NCBI RefSeq assembly: GCF_002776525.5
Contig: NC_045444.1
Coordinates: 29,645,444 to 29,709,443 of the forward strand
Direction of reading: 5' to 3'
Length of the DNA stretch: 64,000 nt
Source: Piliocolobus tephrosceles
Taxonomy: Eukaryota > Chordata > Mammalia > Primates > Cercopithecidae
Positions 34,974 to 44,210 of this stretch are shown here, one piece after another. A model generated the notes under the pieces. That model had not been told where the DNA came from. It saw only the letters and a list, made by a program, of their open reading frames with translations, and searched no databases. The translations under genes were made by a program, and so were the position numbers. How positions within the stretch are numbered: the stretch's first letter is position 1; the number at the start of each line of letters is the position of its first letter.

Positions 34974-35189
34974 ATGTTAGGGAAATCTGTACCCTAGCCA
35001 CTCACCAAAAAACAACGTCAAAACAAAACCTTCCCACCCAGGTTCAGGCCCTTAGAATAAAGGAGAAAGACTGAATAATACTCTGAAGACTTAGCACAAT
35101 AAAGGTTCTTTGCTCACTCTAATAAAAATGATTGCAAAAAGAGAACTACAAACAGAATTCTACTTTCCCACAGACCTCTGTAGCCCCCC
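34974..35189. other. Unassigned sequence
   Basis: Nothing recognised. Confidence 0.4.
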
Positions 35190-35325
35190 AGAAAGTGAGA
35201 GCTGGTAGATACCTTGTGGATCATTTAGTCCAGCTTCTCATTTGTAGAACAGGTAATGGAAACCCACAGAGGTTAAGTGGGTGAGCCTAAAGTCACACGA
35301 GTAGCAGAGCCTCTAAAGACAAAAT
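35190..35325 (-). mobile_element. CORE-SINE (MIR-related), minus strand
   Basis: CCTTGTGGATCATTTAGTCC, CAGCTTCTCATTTGTAGAAC and CCCACAGAGGTTAAGTGGG resemble the conserved SINE core and its flank. Confidence 0.55.
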
Positions 35326-36128
35326 CTTGTTAACATGTGTCTTTTTAGATAAATCACAGTTTATTCAAGAAATATTAAATAGATGTGATTTAGTGTCAAA
35401 AAGGAGTTGGTTGTAAGGATTCTGCCTTGGGTTACATGAAGAATGATGAACGCCTGACCTGGCCCAGACTATGGGGTTGATATAGCCTTTGAACCTCAAC
35501 TAGACCTGACTCCTGCCCACCGGCACTGCTCTGAGGACAACTGTTCTGGGATCAGCACTCCTAATCCCTGCCGGAGATGTTCACCAGAGACAGAATGGAA
35601 CTCCTTACTATAAAGCTAATAATGCCTTTCTTTCTCCCTTCCTTAGTTGGCTTTTTTTTTTTTTGAAGTCAAATTCTTTCATTAGCTCATAATGTTGACA
35701 AGTGTGATATCCACTGATCAAACAGGTTGAAAATAATATGCAGTTTGAAGATATTGTTTTATAATATGTATCTGACTCTGGGGACTGTTGTTTAATAAGA
35801 CTGTGAAATCCAAAATTGGCCCCTAAAAGCTTGAAAGCACATCCAACTCATGTTTGATGCTCTGTAACTAAGAAACAACTTTTGAAAAGGAAGAAGAAGA
35901 TAAAAAATGAACTTAGACTAGCGGAGTAGATGCCAAATTTCAGTCCCTTGAGCTGGGAAAACCTTCCAATCAGTCTGTAAATGACTTAAAGAAGACTCAT
36001 GCACTCCTAAATATTTATTGTTGCTAAGTTTCATCGCTGTTAATATTCAGGTAATGGATTACCTTTTTGTCCTTTGAAGTCAAAAACCACCACTTAAGTG
36101 GTGACAAGTATTCACCTCCCTGAAATGG

Positions 36129-36129
<1 letters not shown>
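35326..36129. other. Unassigned sequence
   Basis: Nothing recognised. Confidence 0.4.

Positions 36130-36179
<50 letters not shown>
36130..36179. repeat. (AC)25 microsatellite
   Basis: A 50-bp uninterrupted AC repeat, the longest perfect one in the window and likely highly variable between individuals. Confidence 0.97.
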
Positions 36180-36182
<3 letters not shown>

Positions 36183-36705
36183 CCTCTTAGAGTTTTACCT
36201 TCTAAAATGTATTCGAGTGGAGTTTTTTTTTTTTTAAAGTAATTAAAAAAGGAAGAAGGAAAAGATCATTAGCTTTCATATTTCACCCTACGTCGAATAT
36301 TCAACTCAGTCAAATGCATAGTTTTTTGAGGCCCTTTGTTCTTATCTCAGGATTTGTGAAGGGGTCAAGGCAATTACGTGGTGCAAATAAGGAAAGAGGA
36401 GGCAGAACGGAGGCATCCACCACAACTGCTCACACGGGTAGGCAGCATTACAGAAATGGATTTAGTTAGAGGGGGCAGGGGTCACTGAGTGTAGCTAGAA
36501 GGGCACAATAGTGGGAGGTGGCAAGTACCCTATTTCTCCGTCCCCTTGAGTTCCAGAGAAAGATCTACTACAAAGGTCCATCTATAAGTTTAGGGTCCCT
36601 CTAGATCCTGGGGCAGTCATGCCTGGATCATGACAGAGACCTGGAACCTGACCATCAGATAGAAACAAATGAAGTTCATCAAGCGACAAAGTGGAAAGAG
36701 GTATA
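36180..36705. other. Unassigned sequence
   Basis: Nothing recognised. Confidence 0.4.
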
Positions 36706-36905
36706 CATATAATGGTTAGAATTGGACTTGGAACCCAGAACTTCTAGGATTAAATATTGGCTGTACCACTTACTAGCTTTGTGACCTTGGTGACCTTACC
36801 TCACCTCTCTGTGACTCAATGCAGCATCTGCTTCAGATGGTTGTTCTGAAGATTATATTAGCTAATACATGTCAAGTTCTTAGTATGGCTTCTGATACAC
36901 GGTGA
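36706..36905 (+). mobile_element. MIR
   Basis: CCACTTACTAGCTTTGTGAC, CTTACCTCACCTCTCTGTG, GATTATATTAGCTAATACAT and CTTAGTATGGCTTCTGATAC follow the MIR consensus. Confidence 0.85.
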
Positions 36906-37059
36906 GCTATGCTGTATTTTACTATATATAGGTACACTTTACTGTACTCTAGCTTTATGATGTCATATTTAAAGAAGCAGCCAGTACTAAACTTTAGCCA
37001 ATGCTGGAATACTGCCATATATTTTGTTTTTTTCAGTAAAATCCAGAAATTGAGAATTT

Positions 37060-37100
37060 ATGTGAAATGTCAAGACTTTTAAATGTGAAATGTCAAGACT
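37060..37100. repeat. 18-bp direct repeat, 23-bp period
   Basis: ATGTGAAATGTCAAGACT occurs at 37060-37077 and again at 37083-37100. Confidence 0.95.
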
Positions 37101-37264
37101 AAATTAAATGAACTAACTCAAGTTTGGTTTATTTTTAAAGAACTATGTGTGGTGTGAACAAAACATGTCTGCAGGATGAATGCACCCTGAAGGCTAAAGT
37201 TTATGATTGTGGCAATCAAACCATTGACTAAAACTTAAGGGTCACGAGCCCCTCTCTTGCTTCA

Positions 37265-37468
37265 TTCTTTGCTCCAGCACTTCTTACCATCTGACACACA
37301 CTGTACTTGTTTGTCATCTGTCTTTCCTCCTTCCAATCACCACACGAGAATGAAACTTCTTGGGGGTAAAGATTTTTGTTTTGCATACTGCAATATTCCC
37401 ATATCCCAGAACGGGGCATGGCATACAGTAAATACTCAAAAGGTGCTGAATGAACAGTCATACCCAAT
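37265..37468 (+). mobile_element. L2 3' end
   Basis: AACTTCTTGGGGGTAAAGAT, CTGCAATATTCCCATATCCC, GGGGCATGGCATACAGTAAA and TGCTGAATGAACAG follow the L2 terminus. Confidence 0.72.
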
Positions 37469-38109
37469 CCTCACTCTCTCCTTCTAGGGCTGCCCCAGTC
37501 TACACAAATCCTTTCCTTTTAGCAGACTGAGTCACACAAGAATAAGGAGAGTGAAGTCTGCATGTTGGGGACTAGCGTGAATCGAAGCTTTTCTGGAAGG
37601 AGCTCAGTGAACCTGGCTTTGAGAATCTCTAAAAAACAAGCCAAGTAAAATGTCCAAGAGGCAGTAGTGCTGAAGAATGCAAGAACTTTACAAAATACTT
37701 AACAAAACTATCACAAATGTCTTCCAATAAAACACTTTGCAACAGCAAAACAAGCTCTCTCAAAAAATCTTTGACAATGTGAATCTCTGTATATTAAGAT
37801 AATTTTGCTTCCATCTGGAGATCCATCCAAAATTGTACCTTTGTGTAATCCCTGAAGAAGGGCAATGGAGTCAATTTCTAATAATGGCTCTAAAGTACCC
37901 ACACTGCCTACAAATTATTTTGAAATATCAAGGTGGCCAAGACATTGAACTTCCCTATATGACCAGAAAAAGATAAAATGTGTGTATGTTGTCACTTAAG
38001 GCAAATTAATTGGCTCCATGGCAACTAAGTTGGTAGACAATAAATTATAAAACTCACTTTTAATACATTGGAAAACTTTATTGAACAACTCTTATCTCCA
38101 TCCATCCGA
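37469..38109. other. Unassigned sequence
   Basis: Nothing recognised. Confidence 0.4.
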
Positions 38110-38295
38110 TCAATCATTTATTCATCCATTATATGCTCTCAAAACTACTATCCTTGATGTTTTAAACTAATACTACTTGTTATTTATCAAGTTACTGACA
38201 GACCAAGATATATATGCAAGAGTGCTAAAGGTGAAGACATGCAATTCGTGCCTTCAGGAAGCTCCTAGTCTCTTATGGGTACCAATCATTAAATA
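38110..38295 (-). mobile_element. L2 3' end, minus strand, diverged
   Basis: CAATCATTTATTCATCCATT and GTGCCTTCAGGAAGCTCCTA resemble the reversed L2 terminus and the segment next to it. Confidence 0.5.
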
Positions 38296-38655
38296 AATCC
38301 TCAAAAAATCATGATGATCCTGACCACTTATCTCTCACATGACCTGGTCTTGGTCCCCAGAAATGGTAATGTTACCTTCAACTATGTGTGCCAATGTTTC
38401 CTGCTCTGATTTTCAATTTGACCATAGTGGGTTTCTTCTTATCACGTGTCTATGTTGATTTTCAAAGCTTTAATTATTGCAGGAGAATTGGATACCTCTT
38501 CCAAGTATTTACGATTTCTCAACTGAATTTCTTTTTTCAGGATTCAGTATTTGAAAAACCTCCAAATTTCCCAAGAAATACTGGGAAGAAATTCCCACAT
38601 GGAAACATTATCCATGGACCATGGTATGAATAACCAGGATCTAGAGTTTAGAAAT
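38296..38655. other. Unassigned sequence
   Basis: Nothing recognised. Confidence 0.4.
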
Positions 38656-38660
38656 AGCTT

Positions 38661-38796
38661 TTCTTTTTCACTTTTCCGAGTAAGGGTCTCACTTATGTTG
38701 CCCAGGCTGACCTTGAACTCCTGGACTCAAATGATCTTCCTACCTCAGTCTCCCAAGTAGCTGGGACTACAGTTGTGCACCACCACAGCTGGCTAT
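38661..38796 (-). mobile_element. Alu monomer, minus strand
   Basis: GGGTCTCACTTATGTTGCCC, AACTCCTGGACTCAAATGAT, CCTCAGTCTCCCAAGTAGC and CACCACAGCTGGC form a single reversed Alu arm of about 135 bp, typical of a FLAM/FRAM or fragment of an old Alu. Confidence 0.8.
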
Positions 38797-38907
38797 ATGG
38801 GAGAACTTTTCTAACATAAACAACATAGATTAGTTAGTCCAGAGAAAGCAAGGTAAGAAAAGTCATTGTGAAGATTACAAAAAGTCTACAGAGAAAAACC
38901 AGAAGGT
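38797..38907. other. Short spacer
   Basis: Nothing recognised. Confidence 0.4.
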
Positions 38908-38937
38908 AAAAACAAACAAACAAAAAGAACCCCCCCC

Positions 38938-38973
<36 letters not shown>
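38908..38973. repeat. Compound (AAAC)n, C8 and (AC)n tract
   Basis: AAAC units, a run of eight C (38930-38937), then about 16 AC units (38941-38973). Confidence 0.95.
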
Positions 38974-38977
<4 letters not shown>

Positions 38978-39399
38978 CTTTTGGAGATGTGCTTCCTCTC
39001 TTTCTCTTTGGGATTTTCCTATTTCCTCGCCCAATCTTTCCTTGAACTCTGATGTTCCACAAGGCTTGATCCTTTTCCTCTTTTACTCTATGTATTCTGT
39101 TAAGGGCTGCAAACTCAAATGTCAATAGGAGCTAAGTAATATAAGCAGACGAAGTGAGTTGGTTGGTATTCTGGCAAAAAATAAAATGAAATAAATTTAA
39201 AAGTGCCCTATGTATTGGTACTGCCTTTTTCTTAACCCAGTATATTGTTGCTTTCTTGGAATTTAGGCATAATATCACTAGGTCTATTAATAGGTTATTA
39301 TATAAAATCCATGAATTTTTTTAAAAGCAAAATAAATAAAACAAATTTTAGAGATTGATATAGCCTAAGGAATACCAATTTTTAGCTTCTAATTTATAC
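38974..39399. other. Unassigned sequence
   Basis: Nothing recognised. Confidence 0.4.
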
Positions 39400-40295
39400 T
39401 GCATCAAGTTTAAAATCTTTATCTTTAGAGCTAACACTCTTAGGAGTTCTAGAGACATGTATTAAACATCCAACAGGATATATCCAGGGATGCTCCAAAC
39501 TCCTAGTTCCAATTCTTGAGCTGAAAACTGTGTCCTATAATCCTGCTCATTTCTCTGGACTTTTTTAATCCTGTTGAATGGCACCATCTGTTACCCTAGA
39601 TTCTGCCTTCTTCCCTTCTTCTTAACCATCCCTATCCAATCAACTCCCAAGCTTCAGAGAGTCTCCTCAATTCCTTGTCCTTGTCCCTTTAGTTCATTCA
39701 GTCTAGACAATCAGTGCCTCATTTCAATGATTACAATAACTTGACAGCTTTCTCCAATTCAACGTTATGAACTCCATCACAGTTAAATATATAACAAGGA
39801 AAGCTGGTATTGTTTCTACTCTGCTCAAATGTCTTTCTTGGCTCCTAGTATCCTATAGGATAACACTTATCTCTTTAGTGCAGCAAGCAGAGCCCTCATT
39901 CTGGCCTCTGACTGCTCATCCAGCCTCATCTCCACTTATTCCAAACATGTATCATAGCTTTGTAGAACTCCTTATTTTTCCCTGAACATGCCATAGTTTT
40001 TGTGCCTCTAGTTTTTTATATTTTATCTTCTCTTTGCCTGAAATACTCTCACACTAGCCCCATTGTCCATACAGTCAACTCCTAAACATCCTTTAAGCCT
40101 CAGTTCAAGCCATTCCTTTCTTCCCTGTGAAGATTTAGGCTCTCTTTTGAATACAACTGTACCCAAGCAAACAGACTAATCATTAAGGATAGGAAAAGGA
40201 TAGCATCATTCATCTTTATAACAGAGCATTTAGTACACCATCTGGCACACTGTGTTGGCTTCATAAATATCTGTTAAATAACGGAAGAGTGAGCT
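39400..40295 (+). mobile_element. L2, long 3' region
   Basis: Consensus-like blocks in order: GAATGGCACCATCTGTTACC, CTATCCAATCAACTCCCAAG, GCTCCTAGTATCCTATAGGA, CTCATCCAGCCTCATCTCC, CAGTTCAAGCCATTCCTTTC, and the terminus ACCATCTGGCACACTGTG then TAAATATCTGTTAAATAACGG. It is one of the longest L2 copies in the window. Confidence 0.8.
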
Positions 40296-40388
40296 ATGGG
40301 TTTTCAGAAGAATGAATGCATAGTTGGAGAAAAGAAAGAAAGAAATTAGGGATTTGGACTTGAACGATCTCTGGTATAGACTATTGTC

Positions 40389-40538
40389 AAAGTCTTCTAC
40401 CTAGTCTACCAATTAATCAAATCATGCCTCACCCCTATCCAACCCTCCAATGGCTTTCTAGTGAAAGTCTTCTACCTAGTCTACCAATTAATCAAATCAT
40501 GCCTCACCCCTATCCAACCCTCCAATGGCTTTCTAGTG
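40389..40538. repeat. Exact 75-bp tandem duplication
   Basis: Positions 40389-40463 and 40464-40538 are identical, starting AAAGTCTTCTACCTAGTC and ending GGCTTTCTAGTG. Seventy-five is a multiple of three, so the chance frame runs through. Confidence 0.97.
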
Positions 40539-40970
40539 AACTCAGAATGAATGAATGCAAACTCATCACTAAGACAAGGCCATCTCTACTGCAACAGCTT
40601 TGCCTCCTATACCTCTCCCCTTCTTCCCTGGGCTTATTTCCACTCTTAGAATGTGCCACGTGTTACTTCTGCTGGGAATGCTCGTCCCCGTATTGGTCTT
40701 CACTTCTTGTCAATCAGGTGTTAGCCAAAATTTCATCTCTCAGAGACGCCTTCCCAGATCACCTCATCTAGCTACCACACCACCCTCCTCCTACTCACCA
40801 CTCTTTTTTCATCACCTTATCTTCTTTTCTTCACAGCTCTTAACTATATCTGAAATTATTTTAACTTATTTGCAGTCTCCACCACCAGAATGTAAATTTT
40901 ATTCACCACTCTGTGCTCATCTTTATTTTTCCTGGAATAATACCTACTTTCTCTGGTCAGTTCTTAGGAA
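40389..40970 (+). mobile_element. Second L2 copy carrying a 75-bp tandem duplication
   Basis: ATCAAATCATGCCTCACCCC, CCCTCCAATGGCTTTCTAG, GCTGGGAATGCTCGTCCCC and CCAAAATTTCATCTCTCAGA match the L2 consensus in order. It starts again upstream of where the preceding L2 ended, so it is a separate insertion in the same orientation. Confidence 0.78.
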
Positions 40971-41110
40971 GTTCTAGGAAAGAATCCCATCAAACTTTTG
41001 ATGTATAGAATTTGGTTCCAATAAAAAAAAAGTCTGAGTATAATGAATATATGTACCATACAAATATAGATTATGTAGGTACAAGAATAACCTAATTCAA
41101 GCATCTTAAT

Positions 41111-41404
41111 TTTTTTTTTTTTGAGACCAAGTTTTGCTCTTTCACCCAGGCTGGAGTGCAATGGCGCAACCGTGGCTCACTGCAACCTCCGCCTCCCGGG
41201 TTCAAGTGATTCTCCTGCCTTAGCCTCCTCAGTAGCTGGGATTATAGGCACCCAGCACCACACCCGGCTAATTTTTGTATTTTCAGTAGAGACAGGGTTT
41301 TGCCACGTTGGCCAGGCTGGTCTCCAACTCCTGACCTCAGGTGATCCACCTGCCTCAGCCTACCAAAGTGCTAAAATTACAGGTGTGAGCCACCGTGCCC
41401 GGCC
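41111..41404 (-). mobile_element. AluS-type element, minus strand
   Basis: A full-length reversed Alu from a T-run to CCACCGTGCCCGGCC. Target duplications AAGCATCTTAAT at 41099-41110 and 41406-41417 are identical. Confidence 0.95.
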
Positions 41405-41417
41405 CAAGCATCTTAAT

Positions 41418-42300
41418 CTTAATCAAACAAAAGGATAAACTGCTATCAGATCTTTATATTCTCATAATCACGGCTTTCTCTACAACCAAAATTTGTAGTC
41501 TCCTCTTGTAGGCAGGAGCTATTTTGCTAGGCTATAATTTTTACATCATTCTCAACTGAACATGTCTACATGGAGAAATTGTATGACTTGTCTTCAAAGA
41601 AAATTATTGAAAATTAAGCTTTCAAAAATACTGACTCCAAAATAACTGTTAATGTCCAAGCATGTAAACAGAAAGAAATTAACAATTACCATTTCACAGC
41701 TCTCAAAATGTTTATAAACATAAAGCCTATTTCTCTCTAAAAGTATGAATATCAAGTCTTTTTTCATTTTAGCAATGGTCTGAACTAACTTTAGGTAAAT
41801 CATTATGGAAAAATAATTTTAGAGAATCATGTCATCATATAATAATTTTTTTTAGTGAACTGCTCTTTTTATTGTCTTGAAGTTATAGTTCCCAAAACAG
41901 TGTCCTTGTTAAGTATGAATATTGTGAATTTAAATATTTGTAGTCTATGGCTCAGGAAAAGCAGGGAAAATAAATAAAAATAAATATTTGTGTAACCTGA
42001 AAAAATAGGACGAAAATATCTTCTGAAATCATGACTGAATTTTTTTATAGCTGGGAAGTTCAAGGAAACAAAACATTTATTTTGTCCAGGAACTCTACTC
42101 TCCTTTTATAATTAATATTTTATAAGTGATAAGATTTCCATCAACGTAAGAGAATTTGACTGAATACTCACTGTAGTTCTCTTCTGGGCAAAGCTACTTT
42201 TAGAACTTAAAAGTTCCCTCCATTGTTGCATTTTCTTTGAATTGCTTTATTAATTAGATAGCCTGGAAATTAGTCTCCAATTTGTCAAACTAGATATAAT
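41418..42300. other. Unassigned AT-rich sequence
   Basis: Nothing recognised. Confidence 0.4.
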
Positions 42301-42348
42301 TGAAACCTAAATATAAATTACTGTGGCATCATTCTGTTGACTTTATTA
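42301..42348 (+). repeat. Copy A of a local 48-bp direct repeat
   Basis: It starts TGAAACCTAAATATAAATTA and ends GACTTTATTA. It differs from copy B (43486-43533) at three positions. A shorter similar stretch (AATTTGTC…CAAA) precedes both copies. Confidence 0.9.
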
Positions 42349-42403
42349 GCTAGTAATGGCTGATGAAGATAATAATACGTAACAAAAACTCTTCCTCCTC
42401 TAC

Positions 42404-42494
42404 TAACATTTATTGAGTACTAATGACCTAGGTGCTGACATGTTTTACCTTCACTATAAAGTAAACTGTATGAAGTAGGTACTATTAATGCTGC
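42404..42494 (-). mobile_element. MIR, minus strand, left part (split by an LTR)
   Basis: CATTTATTGAGTACTAATGA, GTGCTGACATGTTTTACC and GAAGTAGGTACTATTAATG follow the reversed MIR consensus and stop at the LTR insertion. The MIR resumes at 43219. Confidence 0.85.
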
Positions 42495-43214
42495 TGATAC
42501 AGAAAGGCTGGGCTCCTGGCTAAACCCCACCCTTGAGCCTGGACCTGTGGCCCTAAATGAGAAAAGGTATTCCTGTTTTCGTGCCCAAATGTTGCCATTT
42601 GGCCTGCCACACCCCCGTATCCTTTGTCCAAATAAACCCCCAACCCCAGGCTCCATGAGCAGAAGAGTGGCAGAGTGGCAGAGCAGCAGAACGGCAGAGC
42701 AGAGAAGAAGGGAAGAGAGGAAGCGTCTGAACATCGAGAGGAGTTCGACTGGGACAGTCAGAGAGGAGATTGGCCGTGGGATTGCCGAACTCCAGGGGAA
42801 GATTATGTTCCCACCTCATCCCCTCTCCAGCTCTCCATCCTGCTGAGAACCACCTCCATCATTCAATAAAATCCCCGCATTCACCATCCTTCAAGTCCAT
42901 GTGACCCAATTCTTCCTGGATGCCAGACAAGAATTTGGGATGCACTAGGTGCAGGAACCCCAAAAAGGTGTTTCACGGACTCTTCATTAGCTGTTTGACA
43001 CTTAAGCCATCCCCAGATGTTAGGGCTAAAAGAGCACTGTAACATCCCTAGACACTGCCATGGGGCCGGAGCCCAAAAGCACTCACCCCAGCTCCTGCAC
43101 CTGTTCATCTGTGTGCTCCCCTTCCCATAAGGCGTTTGAGCACACGGTGGCTGAGTAAACAAGACTCCCCTATCACAAGACCCACAAAGAGGTCCAGGGA
43201 ATTCTCCTGTCTCA
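42495..43214 (+). mobile_element. Solo LTR of an ERV1-class endogenous retrovirus, inserted in a MIR
   Basis: The 720-bp element begins TGATAC, ends GTCTCA and is flanked by an exact CTGC duplication (42491-42494 and 43215-43218). A polyadenylation signal AATAAA lies at 42865-42870. It shares start, end and internal blocks with the LTR at 1401-2038, so the two belong to one group or closely related groups. A purine-rich stretch with repeated GGCAGAG units lies at 42667-42720. No internal retroviral sequence adjoins it. Confidence 0.85.
42865..42870 (+). terminator. Polyadenylation signal of the ERV1 LTR
   Basis: AATAAA in the position expected for the R region of this LTR. Present use is unknown. 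Confidence 0.45.
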
Positions 43215-43335
43215 CTGCCACTGGACAGATGAGGAAACTGAGGCATAAAGAGGTTAAGCAGTTGCCCTAGTTCTCAGGTCTGGGTCCAAACCCAGGCAGT
43301 GTGACTCTAGAACCCTTGCTCATAAGTATTACCTT
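43215..43335 (-). mobile_element. MIR, minus strand, right part
   Basis: GACAGATGAGGAAACTGAGG, AAGAGGTTAAGCAGTTGCCC and CCAAACCCAGGCAGTGTGAC continue the MIR interrupted at 42494. Confidence 0.9.
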
Positions 43336-43339
43336 TAAT

Positions 43340-43415
43340 AAGTGAATATATGGGAAGCTTTTAAAATAGAGCCTGACATGGGTGAGTTTTTAATGTTAGC
43401 AGCTATTACACTGTT
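43340..43415 (+). mobile_element. MIR 3' fragment, plus strand
   Basis: GGAAGCTTTTAAAATAGAGC, CTGACATGGGTGAG and AATGTTAGCAGCTATTACA resemble the MIR tail in the opposite orientation to the preceding copy. Confidence 0.5.
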
Positions 43416-43485
43416 TCATCTATTCTACCATAAGAGCACAAAAAAACTTGCATTTTACTAAGGGCTTTCTAATTTGTCTCAAATT

Positions 43486-43533
43486 TGAAACCTAAATATA
43501 AATTACTGTGGTATCATCCTGTCGACTTTATTA
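43486..43533 (+). repeat. Copy B of a local 48-bp direct repeat
   Basis: Matches 42301-42348 at 45 of 48 positions. Like copy A, it lies about 55-60 bp left of a minus-strand MIR-like segment. Confidence 0.9.
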
Positions 43534-43589
43534 ACAACAGACTTTATTTATTATAACTACCATCTAAAAATTACATTTCAATGTAATAA

Positions 43590-43700
43590 CTAGGTATTAT
43601 TTTTTGTTTTGAAATAGGTAGAGATTAGTAGTAGCCTCAATTTCCACAGAAGACCTGAAGTTAGAAGGAAGCTGAGTAACTTTTTCATGGTTCTACTCTT
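43590..43700 (-). mobile_element. Possible MIR, minus strand, diverged
   Basis: GTAGCCTCAATTTCCACAGA, AGACCTGAAGTTAGAAGG and GAGTAACTTTTTCATGGTTC loosely follow the reversed MIR consensus. Confidence 0.45.
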
Positions 43701-43741
43701 AATAACAGAATCTCTCCTTTATATGAGAAATTCATTCTTTG

Positions 43742-44210
43742 TGGCTCAGGACTACCTGACCAGAACCAGTTCCTGTACCCTCCTCTTCGAGAGAGAGACG
43801 GGAAAAGCTCAGAAAGGTCATGTGAGGCCAAAGAAGTAACCATCCAACCCCAGGTTAGAGTAATTGATTCAGAGATGTTTGGCCAATTAGAGTCATTTTG
43901 AGATATTTTTGTCAGGCAGGTCTACGGGAAAAAACTCTATTTACAAGGCTACTCTGCTGTTATGACATAAGACTGGAACAAGAAGCCATCTTGTCCAGCA
44001 TACAGAAAAACTAACACTTACAGAAATGCAGAAACACAGTTCTGATGACAGGGTTGGATTAAGTCCCTTAATCCAGCTATGTATGACCCAATGATAACCC
44101 TAGATAGTTCATATCATAAATTACAGCTCCCTCTACTTAAAAGTTCGGTTGGGTTAGTTGAAATTAGGTTTCTGTCACTTGCAACTTTCTATCATCAAAG
44201 ACTCTTGGTG
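43742..44210 (+). mobile_element. Old LTR-like repeat, family not assigned
   Basis: GCTCAGGACTACCTGACC, GGAACAAGAAGCCATCTTG, CTGATGACAGGGTTGGATTA and GGGTTAGTTGAAATTAGG, then TTTCTGTCACTTGCAAC, follow a widespread old LTR-type consensus. Boundaries and family are uncertain. Confidence 0.45.

Noticed and set aside
36130..36179. CRISPR-like or satellite array
   Set aside because: Simple dinucleotide microsatellite without spacers. The other direct repeats have only two units.
40424..40977. Overlapping 115- and 125-codon plus-strand frames
   Set aside because: They lie in an L2 copy with the 75-bp duplication. They translate repeat sequence, not a gene.
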